DNA from: JANNUT01 sp046331425
GTDB lineage: Bacteria; Acidobacteriota; Polarisedimenticolia; J045
Direction of reading: 5' to 3'
Assembly (NCBI GenBank): GCA_046331425.1
Contig: JAXLQU010000010.1
Span: 1-64,000 of the forward strand
DNA: 64,000 nucleotides
Below, piece by piece: positions 1-12,039 of the stretch; the stretch's first letter is position 1; the number at the start of each line of letters is the position of its first letter. The translations under genes and the position numbers were made by a program. The notes beneath the pieces were generated by a model that was given only the letters and a program-made list of their open reading frames with translations, made no database searches and was not told where the DNA came from.

Positions 1-1
1 C

Positions 2-3000
2 GACGTCGCCGCGACGAGCGAAATCGCCCTGCGCTTCGGCAACGACGATTCGGTGCGGGTCACCGTCGATAACCTGATGGTGTTCGATGCTGTCGGCTCG
101 GCCGCTGTCAAACACGACATCGGCTTCGATCAGCACGTGGTGTTTCTCAAACTGGAAGCAGGTTGGCATCGGGTCTCGTTCGATGTCGCACAGGACGACG
201 GCGCCTGGGGTTTGACCGCACGCTTCACCGCGCCCGACGGCACGCCGCTCACGAGTGCTGTTCGCGCGCAGATTCCCGATGAAGCGGCTCGACTCGCCGC
301 CGAGGCGTCGATCGTCAAAGCGCGGCGGCCGGGCGTCAAACAGATCGAGCGAGGGCGCAGCTTGACTTTGGATCTGGAGCGCGCCGCGCGAGGACGCGAT
401 CCACTCGCGCTGGCCGCGCTCGCACTCGAGTTGAGTACGCGGCGATTGCCGGCACGCGTCGATAGCCGTGCGCTCACACTGGTGCGTGAAGCGGCCCAAC
501 TCGCGCCGCGCGATCTGCAGGTGCTTTGGACTCAGTCTGCGATCGAAACCGACGGCGCGCGCCGCAGACAAGCCTTGGAATCGGCGTTGGAGATAGCGCC
601 GGCCGATCCCGCAATCCTGCGCAGTCTGATTCACTATCACAGTGCGTTCGGTCAAGATGCGGCCACGCTGGCGATCGCTCGACGTGCGCTGAAGGCGTGT
701 GGCGGCGACGACCCGTATCTCGTTGCGTGGCAAGCGATCGCACGCGATGGCGACGGTTTCCCCGCCGGCGTGATCGCCACACTCGATTCGCTGACCGGTC
801 GTTTCCCTGCCCAACCGATCGTCTGGCAACAACTGGCGGCCTACGCACGGCGAGAAGGATTCAGCACACGCGCCAAGCACGCTCTGCGACGCTACCTCGC
901 GCTGGTGGCAACCGACGATGGCGCACGCGGTGATCTGGTTGGTCTGGAGTTGGAAGCCGGGAACCTCGACGAGGCGTTGCGCCTGATCGATGCGGCGAGC
1001 GCGTTGTATCCACTCTCGGCGCAGTGGAGTGCACGCCGGGCCAGTTTGTTGCAGCGGGCCGGACGCAACAGCGAGGCGTTGGCGAGCGCCGATGCGGCGC
1101 TCGAGATCTCGCCAGGATCGCCAGGACTGTTGGTATTGCGCGGGGAGGTTCTGCTCGCGTTGGGACGCAACGAAGAAGCGGCGGCGGCGTTTCAGTCGGC
1201 GCGTCCGTCGTTGGGTGAAGAGGGTGCGCTGGACCAACGCATCGCCGCGATCACGGGAGAACAGACGAGTTTCGGCGGCGAGTGGACGGTCTCGCTGGAC
1301 GACGCGCGGGCGATCGAGCAACGTGTCCCGTGGCAAGGAGATCCGGCCTGGATCGTGTTGAGCCAAACCTCGGCGTGGCGCGTTCAGGCCGATGGACGCA
1401 ACGAGCAGTTTCAGCAACTGATCGTGCGTGTGCGTCATCCCGAGCGGGCCGACGGCGCCAAGGTCCACTCGATCACCTACACACCATCGCTGCAGCGGGC
1501 GAGCGTGATCGAGGCGAAGCTGATCCGAGCCGACGGCACCGTGATCCCCGGCACGCGAGGTGAACAGCCGGTGTTGCCAGATCCCGAGTTGAGGATGTGG
1601 TACGACTCGCGCGCGTTGGGCGTGTCGTTTCCACGACTCGAAGAAGGCGACCTGCTCGATGTTCGCTTTGCGGTGAGCGATCGCGGCACCAGCAACTCGA
1701 TCGCCGAAGGATACTTCGGCGATATGTTCGTGGCAGGCGGCGAGATGCCGGTGCTGTCGACTCGCTTCGTGATCGATGCGGCTGCCGCGCGGCCCGTGAA
1801 GTGGAAGCTGGTCAACCTGCCGAGCCGCGAATCGGTGTCGACCCAGTCACGCGGAGATCGCCAACTCACTACGATCGAACTCCCACCGTTGCCTGCATTT
1901 CAAACAGCAGCGATGGCGCCTCCAGCGATCGAACGCCTGCCCTACGCGATCTTCGGCACCTCCACCGATTGGACCACGCTGGGCAAGCAGTACGCGCGGT
2001 TGATCGAAGACAGCACGGCACTCGATGCCGACATTCGCGACGTGGTCAAGCAAGCAACCGCCAAGACCTTCTCGCGCCGGCAGATCGTGCGTGCGCTTTA
2101 CGACTGGGTGATCGAGAACACCCGCTACGTCGCTCTCGAATTCGGGATCAACGCCGTCAAACCTTATTCGGCACCGCTCGTTTTCAAGCGCCGCCACGGA
2201 GACTGCAAGGACAAAGCGACGCTCCTGATGGCGATGCTGCGCGAGGCCGGGATTCGCGCGCATGTGGCCTTGGTGCGCACGGCCGATCGAGGGCGGATCG
2301 ATACCACGGTGCCGGTGTTGGCGGTGTTCGATCACGCGATCGTGTACGTGCCGGGTGAGGATCTTTGGTTGGACGGCACCGTGATACATCACGCGATGGA
2401 CGAACTGCCGTTTGGCGATCGAGGAATCCAGGCACTGGTGATCGATCCGCAGGCAGGCGGCACGCTCACGATCACGTCGACCGGGCAAGCGACCGACGCG
2501 CAATTGGCGCGCACCGAGGAGATTCGACTCGAGCCCGACGGCACCGCTACCGTAAGCGCCGAGGTTGTCACCAAGGGGGACACCGCAGCGCAGGATCGAT
2601 CGATGTTCCGCAACCGGGATCAGCCCGGCCGCACGTTGCAAGCGTTGTTGCGCCGCACTTGGCCGGAACTGGTGCTCACCACGGCGGACTTCCCCAAGGT
2701 AGGGCTCGACGAGTCCGAGGTGCGGTTTTCGTATCGCGCGCGCGTGCCTCGGTTTGGAACCGTGACCGGAAAACGGGTCGAGGTGCCACTCTCGTTCTGC
2801 AGCGCCGCATGTGCCGCTCGATCCACCCTCTGCCGATCGAACGCTTCCGTTGCACCTTCCCGATCCATTCACGCAGCGCACCGAGACAACCTTGCTCGTC
2901 CCAGTGGGAGGCCGCTTCACCGCACTGCCGCAACCAGGGCTTGCCGAGTCGCCCTGGGGACGCGCGCAGATCCAAGTCCGAGCCGAGTCGGGCCGAGTGC

Positions 3001-3125
3001 GCATCACTGCCGAGCTGTCGCTGAAAAATGGTGACGTGCCTCCATCCGAAATTTCGGCACTCGCGACCTTCGTCGAGCAAGCCAGACATTTGCTGCAACA
3101 ACGTGTGACGGTGGAGATGCCCTGA
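2..3125 (+). CDS. TPR + DUF3857 + transglutaminase-like exported protein (5' partial, one frameshift)
   Basis: The frame is already open at base 2 with no good start, so the true N-terminus lies left of the window; the first available start is the GTG at 53. The visible N-terminus resembles a beta-sandwich with ligand-binding flavour. TPR-like helical repeats follow (about residues 100-400 counted from 53), then a DUF3857 beta domain and a transglutaminase core. The catalytic triad is complete: Cys718 in G-D-C-K-D, His761 in F-D-H-A and Asp774 in W-L-D-G. Near 2790-2812 the reading must move forward one base; the frame ending at 3125 then supplies the natural C-terminus, while the unshifted frame drifts into arginine-rich sequence to 3034. 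Likely an extracytoplasmic protein of unknown substrate. It overlaps the next gene, its paralog, by one base. Confidence 0.8.
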
Positions 3126-6100
3126 TGTCGCGTCGAGTGATTTCGCTCTTGCTCTCGGTCACGTTTGCGACGGCTCATGCGATGCAGGGCCCGCTCGGCG
3201 GATGGGACAGCATGCTCGCCGGACGTCACGAGGAGGCGCGCGAGTCGCTGCAGTCCAACCTGTCGCGCGACTCAGGTTCGGCGCGCGACGCGATTGGACT
3301 CGCCGCAATGCTCGATCTGCGCGGTGACGCGGCGGGCGCCGCCGTCGCGCTGGCAACGGCGTTACAGCAGGATGCCTCGTCTCCACTTGCTGCCGGAATC
3401 GTGGCGCGCTTGGCGCAACTGGCCGCGCGACTGCCCGACGGCGGCTCGGGGCTGATCGCCGTTTTGGAACCGATCGCGGCACCGACATCGATCGTGGCCG
3501 ATCCCGAGGTGCGATCGATCGCGCAAGAATTACTCGACGAGATTCGACGCCGAATCGGATTGCAGAGCGGATCGAGTCCAGAAATCGCGCCTGGGACCGA
3601 CCGACTCACGCAGTGGTCGTTGCTGGGTCCTTATGGTCGCTTCGATCGCTTGGCGTTGTGGCAGCCGCAAGCGCCGGAAAACGGAGACAACGACCCGAGT
3701 GATGATCCCGCGGGTCCGGCGGGGCAGAAGCCGTTTCGACTCGACACCACTGTTCCCGACGGCAAGCTGGTGGTGCCGCTGGCGTTCGGCAACTTCGGTG
3801 TCGTCTACGCGCTCTCGCAGTTCGAATTGCCGACCGCCAGCGTGATCAGACTGCGCGCTGCATCGCCGGTTTCGTTTCGGGTTTTCGTCGACGGCAAGGA
3901 GTTGTTGACCGCCGATCGCGTCGGACAGCGTCCCGCACTGGCGCTCTCGACCCAACGTCAGTTCAGCGCGGGCAAGCACCAGGTGATGGTCAAGCTCTCC
4001 AACGCTCAGCGCTTCGCGTGGCTCACGCTGGGTGTGACACCGCAGGCAAAGCTGCTGACGACCGGCGCCTCGATCGATGGCCCTTACGATTTGAGCAAGC
4101 TCGATGACCCGGCAGCAACACTCGCCGCCGCATGGTGGTTGCGCACGCGAGGTCTCGACCGCGAGGCAGGCGCCGTGATGGAAGCGGCCGTGGCTCGCTG
4201 GCCCGAAGCGCCGCTGTTTGCTGCCCTGTTGGGCGAGCACTATCGCGATGCGCAAACAGGCAGCGCCGCCGAAGAAGACTTCGCGCGTGCTCGCACACTG
4301 CTGGAACGCGCCATCGCGGCCGATCCCAGTTGGTTGCGGCCTCGTCTGTTGGTTGCCGAAATGGACGAGGGAGCATCGCGTGCGCAAGAGGCCTGGGATT
4401 CGGCCGAGAAGATCTTGGCGATCGAGCCGAATCACCCCGACGCTCTGAAGCTGAAGGCGCGGATCGCCATCAAGCGTCAGTGGAATGTCGAAGCGCGGCA
4501 AGCGATCGAGGCAGCGCGTCAGGCTGCGCCCGATCGCGAGGACTTGCTCGCCGATTCGATCGAGATCTACCAGCGAATCGGCGCCACCGAGGCGTTGCGC
4601 AGCGGCCTCGCGGAACTGGTGCGCCGCAACCCCGACAATGACGACTGGGCCGACCGGCTTTCCTCGGAAGGAGACCTCGAGGCTTCGCTCGCCGCTTGGG
4701 ATCGCGTGCTGGCACTGCGTCCCACGCACATCTACGCCGCGCTGGCGCGCACGCGCGTGCTGATCGATGCCGGACGGGTCGAGGCAGCGTTGCAGCAGTT
4801 GGATGCACTCAGTCAACGGTTCCCTTACGAGGGATTGGTGCAGTATCGCCGCGCCGCTGCGCTCACACTGCTCGGTCGCGATTCGGAAGCCGATGCGGCG
4901 CTGAAGCGAGCGCTGGAGTTGGAGCCGCAGCGGATCGAGTTGCGCGAGACGTTGACACGCCGTGGTGAACGCGACCCACTGGCTCCGTATGTCGAGGACG
5001 CAACCAAGATCATCCAGACCGCGCCACCCGCCGCCGAAGGGGTTGACTCAGCGCTCCTGGCCGACATCTCGGTGGTCGAGGTCGACGCCCAGGGCGGGCA
5101 GACCGAGCTCTATCAAGGCGTGCACAAGGTCTATACCCGTGCCGGTGTCGAACACGAGGGGGAATTGAAACCACTCCCCAACGCGAGGATCGAATCGCTG
5201 CGCTTGCACAAGGCCGATGGAGGAATCGTCGATGTCGAGCCGACTCATCGGCCGCTGAATCTGCCGGGCCTCGAACCGGGCGATGCCATCGAATACATCT
5301 GGCGACGCTACACGCCCCCGCTCGAACCGATCCCTGGTGCTCTCGACAACGCCACCGTCTGGTTGTTTCAGAACGACGATCGCGCCTACGCCTTGTCGCG
5401 CTACGTGGTCGTGCATGACGACGGACTGAAGGTCTCGATCTGCGGCAATACGAAAGGGATCGAGTCCAACGAAAAACTCGACGGGGGACGACGTGTGCAC
5501 GACTACGTCGGCCGGCAACTCCCGATCTTGAGACTCGAACCGCACGTCGCGGATCGGATGGAGGTCACACCGCACGTGCGATTGGCGATGAACGCCACGT
5601 GGCAGGATTTCGGTGACCTGGTCCGTTCCGCGGTGGCCGGAACGATGATCGCCGATCCACCTCTGCCGGCACTCGCGGACGAAGTGCGACGGCGTTCCGG
5701 CTCGAAGGACCCACTCGCGCTCGCGCGCGCGATCCACAGCGTCGTCAGCGAGAAGATCCGCCCCGGGCGGCAAGCCTTGATGCTAGGAACGCCGGGCAGC
5801 GTGAACGCCTCCTCGGGTGAAGGCAATCGAATCACCATCGCGCTGGCGTTGGCCAAGCTTTTGGGACTGGACGGCCGATTGGTGTTGACCCGGCCGGTCG
5901 ATCGTAAGGGACGCGACATGGATTGCCCCAATCCACAGGTCTTCGGTTTTGCGCTGGGAGCCATTGCGATCGGCGACAAGCGTTACTACCTCGACTACAG
6001 CGACGGGGATCACCCGTTCGATACCTTCCCAAATCAGATGTCGGAGTCGGATGCGTTGGAGGTCCCGCTCGATCCGAAGTTGCCGGTTGCCATCGTCGAT

Positions 6101-6755
6101 CTTCCCAAACGCGAGGCCGGCATTTTGCGCGAATCCGACGCCGATCTGAACATTGGGCGCGGGTGGCGACGTTGCCGGAACGCTAAAGATCACGCTGCGC
6201 GGTGGCTTCGCCTCTTACTTTCGCCGCCTGCTGGGAGAGTTGCCGGCAGAACGGTTGGAGTTGGTTTGGCAATCGCTGGCCAACGACGCGTTCCCCGGAT
6301 CGGTGGTCACCTCGCATGCGGTCGAGGGAGAAACCACGATCGAACGCGACCTGTTGTTGACGTTGACGCTGCAGGGTGGACGATTCGGTCGCGCCACGAG
6401 CGAAGGGCTCGCGCTGCCGCTGGTAACCGATCCCTCCGACATCCTGGGAGAGTTCGCGAGTTTGCCGGCTCGACAAACGCCGCTTTTGGTCGACGCCGAT
6501 GCTTATCGTCGCGACCGGGTGCGCTTGACGATTCCAGCGGGATGGGTTTCGGCAACACCGCCCAGCGCGGTGTCACTCGACACCGCCTTCGGCAGCTACG
6601 CGTTGACGGTCACACTCGACAACGATCGCGTGATGATCGAGCGGAACGTTTCGCTGCCGACACGACGGATAGAGCCTTCCGACTACCAGGACTTTCGTGA
6701 GTTCGCTCAGGCGATCGATGACGCGGAACGCCGCGAGCTGCCTCTTTCACATTGA
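3125..6755 (+). CDS. Paralogous TPR + DUF3857 + transglutaminase-like pseudoenzyme (one frameshift)
   Basis: ATG 3125 overlaps the previous stop (TGATG). Residues 1-19 form a signal peptide ending A-H-A. A beta-sandwich segment (about 230-320), TPR-like repeats (about 330-620), DUF3857 (about 640-860) and a transglutaminase fold follow, in the same order as the upstream gene. Aligning the two by eye, the catalytic G-D-C becomes G-E-G (Gly900 replaces Cys) and the catalytic His becomes Phe942; only Asp957 is kept. The fold is therefore probably non-catalytic. Around 6145-6160 the reading shifts forward one base and the frame ending at 6755 gives a coherent C-terminal beta domain; the unshifted frame runs to 6700 as arginine-rich noise. 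The adjacent active paralog suggests an enzyme/pseudoenzyme pair, an inference. Confidence 0.8.
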
Positions 6756-6812
6756 AATGCCGCCGCGCTGCGTGGCGTGCGGCTGACGTCAGTACTCGAT
6801 GGAGCACGACCG

Positions 6813-8888
6813 ATGGCTCGACCCGACGACAGACCGACCGTTCAGTTCCCCGTCGCCAAGCGCGAGCCGCACCACGAGTTGCGCCATGGCGAGACGGTGG
6901 TCGACCACTATCACTGGCTGCGCGACAAAGAGAGTCCGGCCACACAAGCGTATCTAGAGGCCGAGAACGCCTACACCTCAGCGATGACTACGAAGCTGCA
7001 GCCGTTCGCCGATGCGCTCTACGACGAAATGTTGGGCCGGATCAAACAGACGGATCTGTCGGTCCCACAAAAGCGCGGCGCTTGGTACTACTACTCGCGC
7101 ACGACCGAAGGGTTGCAATACGCCACTTATTGCCGCAAGCCGGCTGGCGCAGACGGCCTGCTCGACGAAGACGCCACAGAACAACGGCTGTTGGACGTAA
7201 ATGATCTAGCCAAGGACAAGCAGTTCATGTCGCTGGGCGCCTTCGAACTGAGCGACGACGGGAGGCACTTGGCGTTCAGCACCGATGACACGGGATATCG
7301 ACAGTATCGGTTGTACGTCAAAAACCTCGACGACAACTCGATCGGCCCGGCCGTGGCTGAGTGCGTCACTTCGGTGGTCTGGGCAGGCGACGGCCGCACG
7401 CTGTTCTACACGGTCGAAGATGCCGTGACCAAACGCTCGGACCGACTGTTTCGTGTAGCGCTCGGCGGCACGCCGGAAGAGGTGTTTCACGAGCCGGATG
7501 CGTTGTACCGGGTCGGAGTCGGGAAAACGCGCGATCGGCAGTACTTGGTGTTGGGGATCTACAGCACCGACACTTGGGAACAACGCCTGCTACCAGCCGT
7601 CACTCCGGATGCTGCCTGGCGCACACTCGTGCCACGCGAGAAAGGACACAAGTACGATGTCGAGCACCGCGACGGTGTCCTGTATATCCGCACCAACAAG
7701 GATGCCAAGAACTATCGTGTGGTGACCGCGACCGTCGCCGATCCAGCACCGTCGGCCTGGAAGGAGTGGATCGCGCACGATTCCGATGCCTCGCTCAAGG
7801 CGCTGGATCTGTTCAAACAACACGCGGTCGTCACGCTCAAGCATGAGGGGCTGTACCGCTTGCGTATCTTCGATTTCGCGGCGAAGAGCTGGCATGAGAT
7901 CACCTTCCCGGACGCCGTCTACACAGCCGTTCCCGCCGAGAACCCCGAATACGACACCGTGCTGTTTCGTTTCAGCTACCAGTCGTTGATCACCCCCTCG
8001 TCGGTCTACGACTACGACATGAAGACCCATGCTCGCACGATGCTCAAACAGCAGGAGGTATTGGGAGGCTACGATCCGACGCAGTACGACAGTGAGCGGC
8101 TGTGGGCAGTAGCGAACGACGGCAGTCGTGTGCCGATCTCGATCGTCTATCGCAGAGGGTTTCAGCGTGACGGGACCGCACCGCTGCTGCTCTACGCTTA
8201 CGGCTCGTACGGATTCGGCATGTCCGCGTCCTTTCTGTCGACACGACTGAGTTTGCTCGATCGCGGGTTTGCTTTCGCGATCGCGCACATTCGCGGGGGA
8301 GATGAACTCGGCGAGCGCTGGCACGAAGACGGCATGCTGATGAACAAGCGCAACAGTTTCACCGACTTCATCGAGTGTGCCGAGTTTCTGATCGCCGAGC
8401 GCTGGACTGCTTCAGATCGACTAGCGATTCAAGGCGGAAGCGCGGGCGGCTTGCTGATGGGCGCCGTGCTCAACTTCCGCCCCGAGCTGTTCAAGGCCGC
8501 ACACGCCGCCGTGCCGTTCGTCGATGTGATGAACACGATGTGGGACGAGAGCCTGCCGTTGACCGTCGGCGAGTACTTGGAGTGGGGCGACCCTCGTGAG
8601 ATTCAGGCCTACGTCTACATGAAGTCGTACGCGCCCTACGAGAACATCAAGCCGATGGACTACCCCGCACTGTTGGTCACGACCAGTCTCAACGACAGCC
8701 AGGTGATGTACTGGGAACCGGCCAAATGGGTTGCGAAGCTGCGCCTGCTCAAGACCGACGACAACCCGCTGCTGTTCAAGATCAACATGTCTGCCGGCCA
8801 TGGCGGGTCTTCGGGTCGCTACGACAGACTCCGGGAGATCGCGTTTGAATACGCGTGGTTGATATCGCAGTTGGGGGTGGGTCCGTAG
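6813..8888 (+). CDS. ptrB: Oligopeptidase B (S9A serine peptidase)
   Basis: Prolyl-oligopeptidase family enzyme that cleaves short peptides after basic residues, usually in the cytoplasm. The protein is 691 aa, the usual length. The N-terminal Y-H-W-L-R-D motif opens the beta-propeller half; the alpha/beta-hydrolase half holds Ser543 in G-G-S-A-G-G, Asp628 in L-N-D-S-Q-V and His663 in A-G-H-G-G. The stretch after the Ser (P-F-V-D-V, then a T-x-G-E-Y-L-E-W-G segment) is typical of oligopeptidase B rather than prolyl oligopeptidase. ATG 6813 is preferred over an upstream GTG at 6777 because GGAG lies nine bases before it. No signal peptide is seen. The gene follows the DUF3857 pair by 57 bases. 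Confidence 0.93.
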   Translation: MARPDDRPTVQFPVAKREPHHELRHGETVVDHYHWLRDKESPATQAYLEAENAYTSAMTTKLQPFADALYDEMLGRIKQTDLSVPQKRGAWYYYSRTTEGLQYATYCRKPAGADGLLDEDATEQRLLDVNDLAKDKQFMSLGAFELSDDGRHLAFSTDDTGYRQYRLYVKNLDDNSIGPAVAECVTSVVWAGDGRTLFYTVEDAVTKRSDRLFRVALGGTPEEVFHEPDALYRVGVGKTRDRQYLVLGIYSTDTWEQRLLPAVTPDAAWRTLVPREKGHKYDVEHRDGVLYIRTNKDAKNYRVVTATVADPAPSAWKEWIAHDSDASLKALDLFKQHAVVTLKHEGLYRLRIFDFAAKSWHEITFPDAVYTAVPAENPEYDTVLFRFSYQSLITPSSVYDYDMKTHARTMLKQQEVLGGYDPTQYDSERLWAVANDGSRVPISIVYRRGFQRDGTAPLLLYAYGSYGFGMSASFLSTRLSLLDRGFAFAIAHIRGGDELGERWHEDGMLMNKRNSFTDFIECAEFLIAERWTASDRLAIQGGSAGGLLMGAVLNFRPELFKAAHAAVPFVDVMNTMWDESLPLTVGEYLEWGDPREIQAYVYMKSYAPYENIKPMDYPALLVTTSLNDSQVMYWEPAKWVAKLRLLKTDDNPLLFKINMSAGHGGSSGRYDRLREIAFEYAWLISQLGVGP

Positions 8889-8983
8889 AGTTCGACCACG
8901 GAAGATGTCGAGCGCGCACGACCACGAGGACGCAGCGGGCGAGCCCTGCCGATACGCGGTCGCAGTGTCTGGGAGACCAAGCG

Positions 8984-11881
8984 CTACGCGCGGAGCTTCT
9001 TGCCGGCGCCGCGCGCTTTTTTCAACGCCGGGGCCGCCTCCATCGAGACCACCTTCCTGTCGGCGTGGGTCAGCATCTTCTTCAGGAAACTCCCGGTGGC
9101 CGAATCGGAAATTGCTGCAATCTGCTCCGGAGTGCCGTAGCCCAAGATGCGGCCGCCGCCGGAACCGCCTTCGGGTCCCAAATCGACGACCCAGTCGGCG
9201 GTCTTGATCACGTCGAGGTTGTGCTCGATGACGATGATCGTGTTCCCTTCATCGCGCAGCCGCGTCAACACCATCAGCAACTTGCGCACGTCTTCGAAGT
9301 GCAATCCGGTGGTCGGTTCGTCGAGCAGATACAGCGTCTTGCCGGTCGAACGGCGCGACAACTCCTTGGCCAGCTTCACGCGTTGCGCTTCGCCTCCCGA
9401 CAAGGTCGTGGCTTGCTGTCCCAATCGCACGTAGCCCAGACCGACGTCGTACAAGGTCCGCAGCTTGACCTCGATCGCAGGAACGACGGCAAAGAACTCC
9501 AGAGCCTGGTGCACCGTCAGGTCGAGAACATCCGAAATCGACTTCCCTTTCCACAACACTTCCAGCGTCTCGCGGTTGTAGCGCTTGCCGCCGCAGGTGT
9601 CGCAAGTCACGAACACATCGGGAAGAAAGTGCATTTCGATCGTGATCACACCCGCGCCTTCGCAGGCCTCGCAGCGCCCGCGTTTGACGTTGAATGAGAA
9701 GCGCCCCGGTTCGTAACCGCGAGCGCGAGCGTCGGGCGTGGCCGCGAACAACTCGCGTATCGGCGAGAACAACCCGACGTAGGTCGCAGGGTTGCTGCGT
9801 GGCGTGCGGCCAATCGGTGACTGGTCGATATCGATGACCTTGTCGAAGTACTCCAGACCAAGGATCGCATCGTGGTCGCCCGGCTTGTTGGCTGCTTGGC
9901 CGAAGTGCTTCAGAAGCGCCGGAAACAACGTGTGATTGATCAGCGTCGACTTGCCCGAACCGGACACGCCCGTGACACAGGTCAGCAGCCCTACGGGAAA
10001 GCGCGCATCGATGCCGGTCAGATTGTGTTGCCGCGCATTCTTGACGGTCAACCAGCGATCGTCGGGCGTGTGACGCACGGATGGAACCTCGATGCTGCGG
10101 GTTCCTACCAAGTACTGCCCCGTGAGTGACTCGGCACAGTCGGCGATGGCGTCGGGCGTACCAGCGAACACGATCTCGCCCCCCAATTCACCTGCACCTG
10201 GCCCGAGGTCGACGAGGTAGTCGGCGCTGCGAATGGTGTCCTCATCGTGCTCGACCACGATTACGGTGTTGCCCAAATCGCGCATGGCATAGAGCGTTTC
10301 GAGCAGGCGGCGGTTGTCGCGTTGATGGAGTCCGATCGATGGCTCATCGAGCACGTACATGACGCCTGTCAGGCGCGAGCCGACCTGCGTTGCCAGGCGA
10401 ATTCGCTGCCCTTCTCCACCCGACAGCGTGGCGGCCGAACGATCGAGCGTGAGGTACTGCAGCCCGACGTTTTGCAAGAATCCCAGACGTTCGCGCACCT
10501 CCTTGAGCACCAACCTCGCGATCTCTTGTTCGCGCGGCGTCAGATCGAGCGTCTCGAACAGCTCTCGTGCGGCACCCACCGTCAGGCTGGTCATCTCGGA
10601 GATATTTTTCTGGCCGATCTTCACGGCCAACGTTTCACGCTTCAGACGGGCACCACCGCAGGCTGCGCAAGGACTGCTCGACATGTATTTCTCGAGCTCC
10701 TCGTGCACCGTTTCGGAGCCGCTTTCCTTCAGCTTTCGTTCCAAGCGCGGTACGACCCCTTCGAACGGCTTGCGAAACGAATAGCGTGAACGCTCGCCCT
10801 GAAAGACGTACTCGAATTCTTGGTCGCCCGAGCCGTACATGATCACGCGACGAACCTTCAGCGGGATCTTCTTCCAGGCTGTGGTCGAGGGGATGCGGTG
10901 AGCGCGCAACACCGCCGAGACCATTTCCTTCATCATCGAACTCTCGGTCCCAGCCCAGACGTCGATCGCGCCCGAGACAAGCGGCGCATCCGGGTCGACG
11001 ATCAACTTCTCGGGATCGAATTCGCGATGAACGCCCAGGCCATCACAGGCGGGGCATGCGCCGTAGGGCGAGTTGAACGAGAACGCGCGGGGCGCCATTT
11101 CGGGCAGAGAGACGCCGCATTCGACGCAGGCGAAGTGCTGCGAATAGAGCATCTCGGCACCGTGTTCGGGGACGATCCGAGCCAGACCTTCGGCATGCTT
11201 CAACGCGGTCTCGACCGAGTCGGTGAGTCGGGTCTTCAACCCTTCTCGCACCACCAACCGATCGACCACAACCTCGATCGTGTGCGCTTTCATCTTGTCC
11301 AGCTCGATCGGCTGATCGAGCTCCCGCATCTCGCCATCGATTCGCGCGCGAACGAATCCTAGGGCTGCCCAGCGCTGCAGCTCTTTGCGATAGTGTCCCT
11401 TGCGGCCGCGCACCACGGGAGCGAGCACCTGGACCTTGGTCCCCTCAGGCATCGATAAGACGTTGTCGACGATCTGCTGCACGCTTTGCCGCTCGATCGG
11501 CTTGCCGCACTCGGGGCAATGCGGCCGACCGATGCGCGCGAACAGCAAGCGCAGGTAGTCGTAGATCTCGGTGACGGTGCCAACGGTCGAACGCGGGTTG
11601 CGCGACGTCGTCTTCTGTTCGATCGAAATTGCCGGAGACAACCCTTCGATCGATTCGACCTCGGGTTTCTGCATCAGCTCCAAGAACTGCCGTGCGTAGG
11701 CCGACAACGACTCGACGTAGCGCCGCTGCCCCTCGGCGTAAATCGTGTCGAACGCCAACGAGGACTTGCCCGATCCCGATACGCCGGTGATCACCACCAA
11801 CTTGTTGCGTGGGATGCTGACGTCGACCTTCTTCAAATTGTGTTCGGCAGCCCCGCGAACCACGATTGCATCGAACGACAC
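8984..11881 (-). CDS. uvrA: Excinuclease ABC subunit A
   Basis: UvrA, the damage-recognition ATPase of nucleotide excision repair, which loads UvrB on lesions. At 965 aa it is full length. The first Walker A (G-V-S-G-S-G-K-S) is at residues 33-40 and the second near residue 640; both ABC signatures (L-S-G-G-E) are present, as are the Cys pairs of the zinc modules (for example C-E-A-C and C-D-T-C in the C-terminal half). The start is GTG at 11881, preceded by AAGGA a few bases upstream. The gene converges with ptrB; the 95 bases between them show no clear terminator. It diverges from the folD run across about 160 bases. No SOS box was recognised. Confidence 0.97.
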   Translation of the reverse strand: MSFDAIVVRGAAEHNLKKVDVSIPRNKLVVITGVSGSGKSSLAFDTIYAEGQRRYVESLSAYARQFLELMQKPEVESIEGLSPAISIEQKTTSRNPRSTVGTVTEIYDYLRLLFARIGRPHCPECGKPIERQSVQQIVDNVLSMPEGTKVQVLAPVVRGRKGHYRKELQRWAALGFVRARIDGEMRELDQPIELDKMKAHTIEVVVDRLVVREGLKTRLTDSVETALKHAEGLARIVPEHGAEMLYSQHFACVECGVSLPEMAPRAFSFNSPYGACPACDGLGVHREFDPEKLIVDPDAPLVSGAIDVWAGTESSMMKEMVSAVLRAHRIPSTTAWKKIPLKVRRVIMYGSGDQEFEYVFQGERSRYSFRKPFEGVVPRLERKLKESGSETVHEELEKYMSSSPCAACGGARLKRETLAVKIGQKNISEMTSLTVGAARELFETLDLTPREQEIARLVLKEVRERLGFLQNVGLQYLTLDRSAATLSGGEGQRIRLATQVGSRLTGVMYVLDEPSIGLHQRDNRRLLETLYAMRDLGNTVIVVEHDEDTIRSADYLVDLGPGAGELGGEIVFAGTPDAIADCAESLTGQYLVGTRSIEVPSVRHTPDDRWLTVKNARQHNLTGIDARFPVGLLTCVTGVSGSGKSTLINHTLFPALLKHFGQAANKPGDHDAILGLEYFDKVIDIDQSPIGRTPRSNPATYVGLFSPIRELFAATPDARARGYEPGRFSFNVKRGRCEACEGAGVITIEMHFLPDVFVTCDTCGGKRYNRETLEVLWKGKSISDVLDLTVHQALEFFAVVPAIEVKLRTLYDVGLGYVRLGQQATTLSGGEAQRVKLAKELSRRSTGKTLYLLDEPTTGLHFEDVRKLLMVLTRLRDEGNTIIVIEHNLDVIKTADWVVDLGPEGGSGGGRILGYGTPEQIAAISDSATGSFLKKMLTHADRKVVSMEAAPALKKARGAGKKLRA

Positions 11882-12039
11882 GAGTTTCCTTCTCCTCGCC
11901 CCTCAAAAAGCAGCCGGGTAGTGTAGCCGCCGAACTGCCGATCCGCCTAGATGCTGCGGGTGCGCCGACCCACGGGCGCGGTAAGATCCTGCGCCTTCCC
12001 GGCGCCGCCCCGCGCCGGTCTCGGATACAAGGGTGACTC

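Noticed and set aside
1847..3229. 460-aa minus-strand ORF opposite the first DUF3857 gene
   Set aside because: It is antisense and lacks any recognisable domain; the plus-strand frame has a complete catalytic triad.
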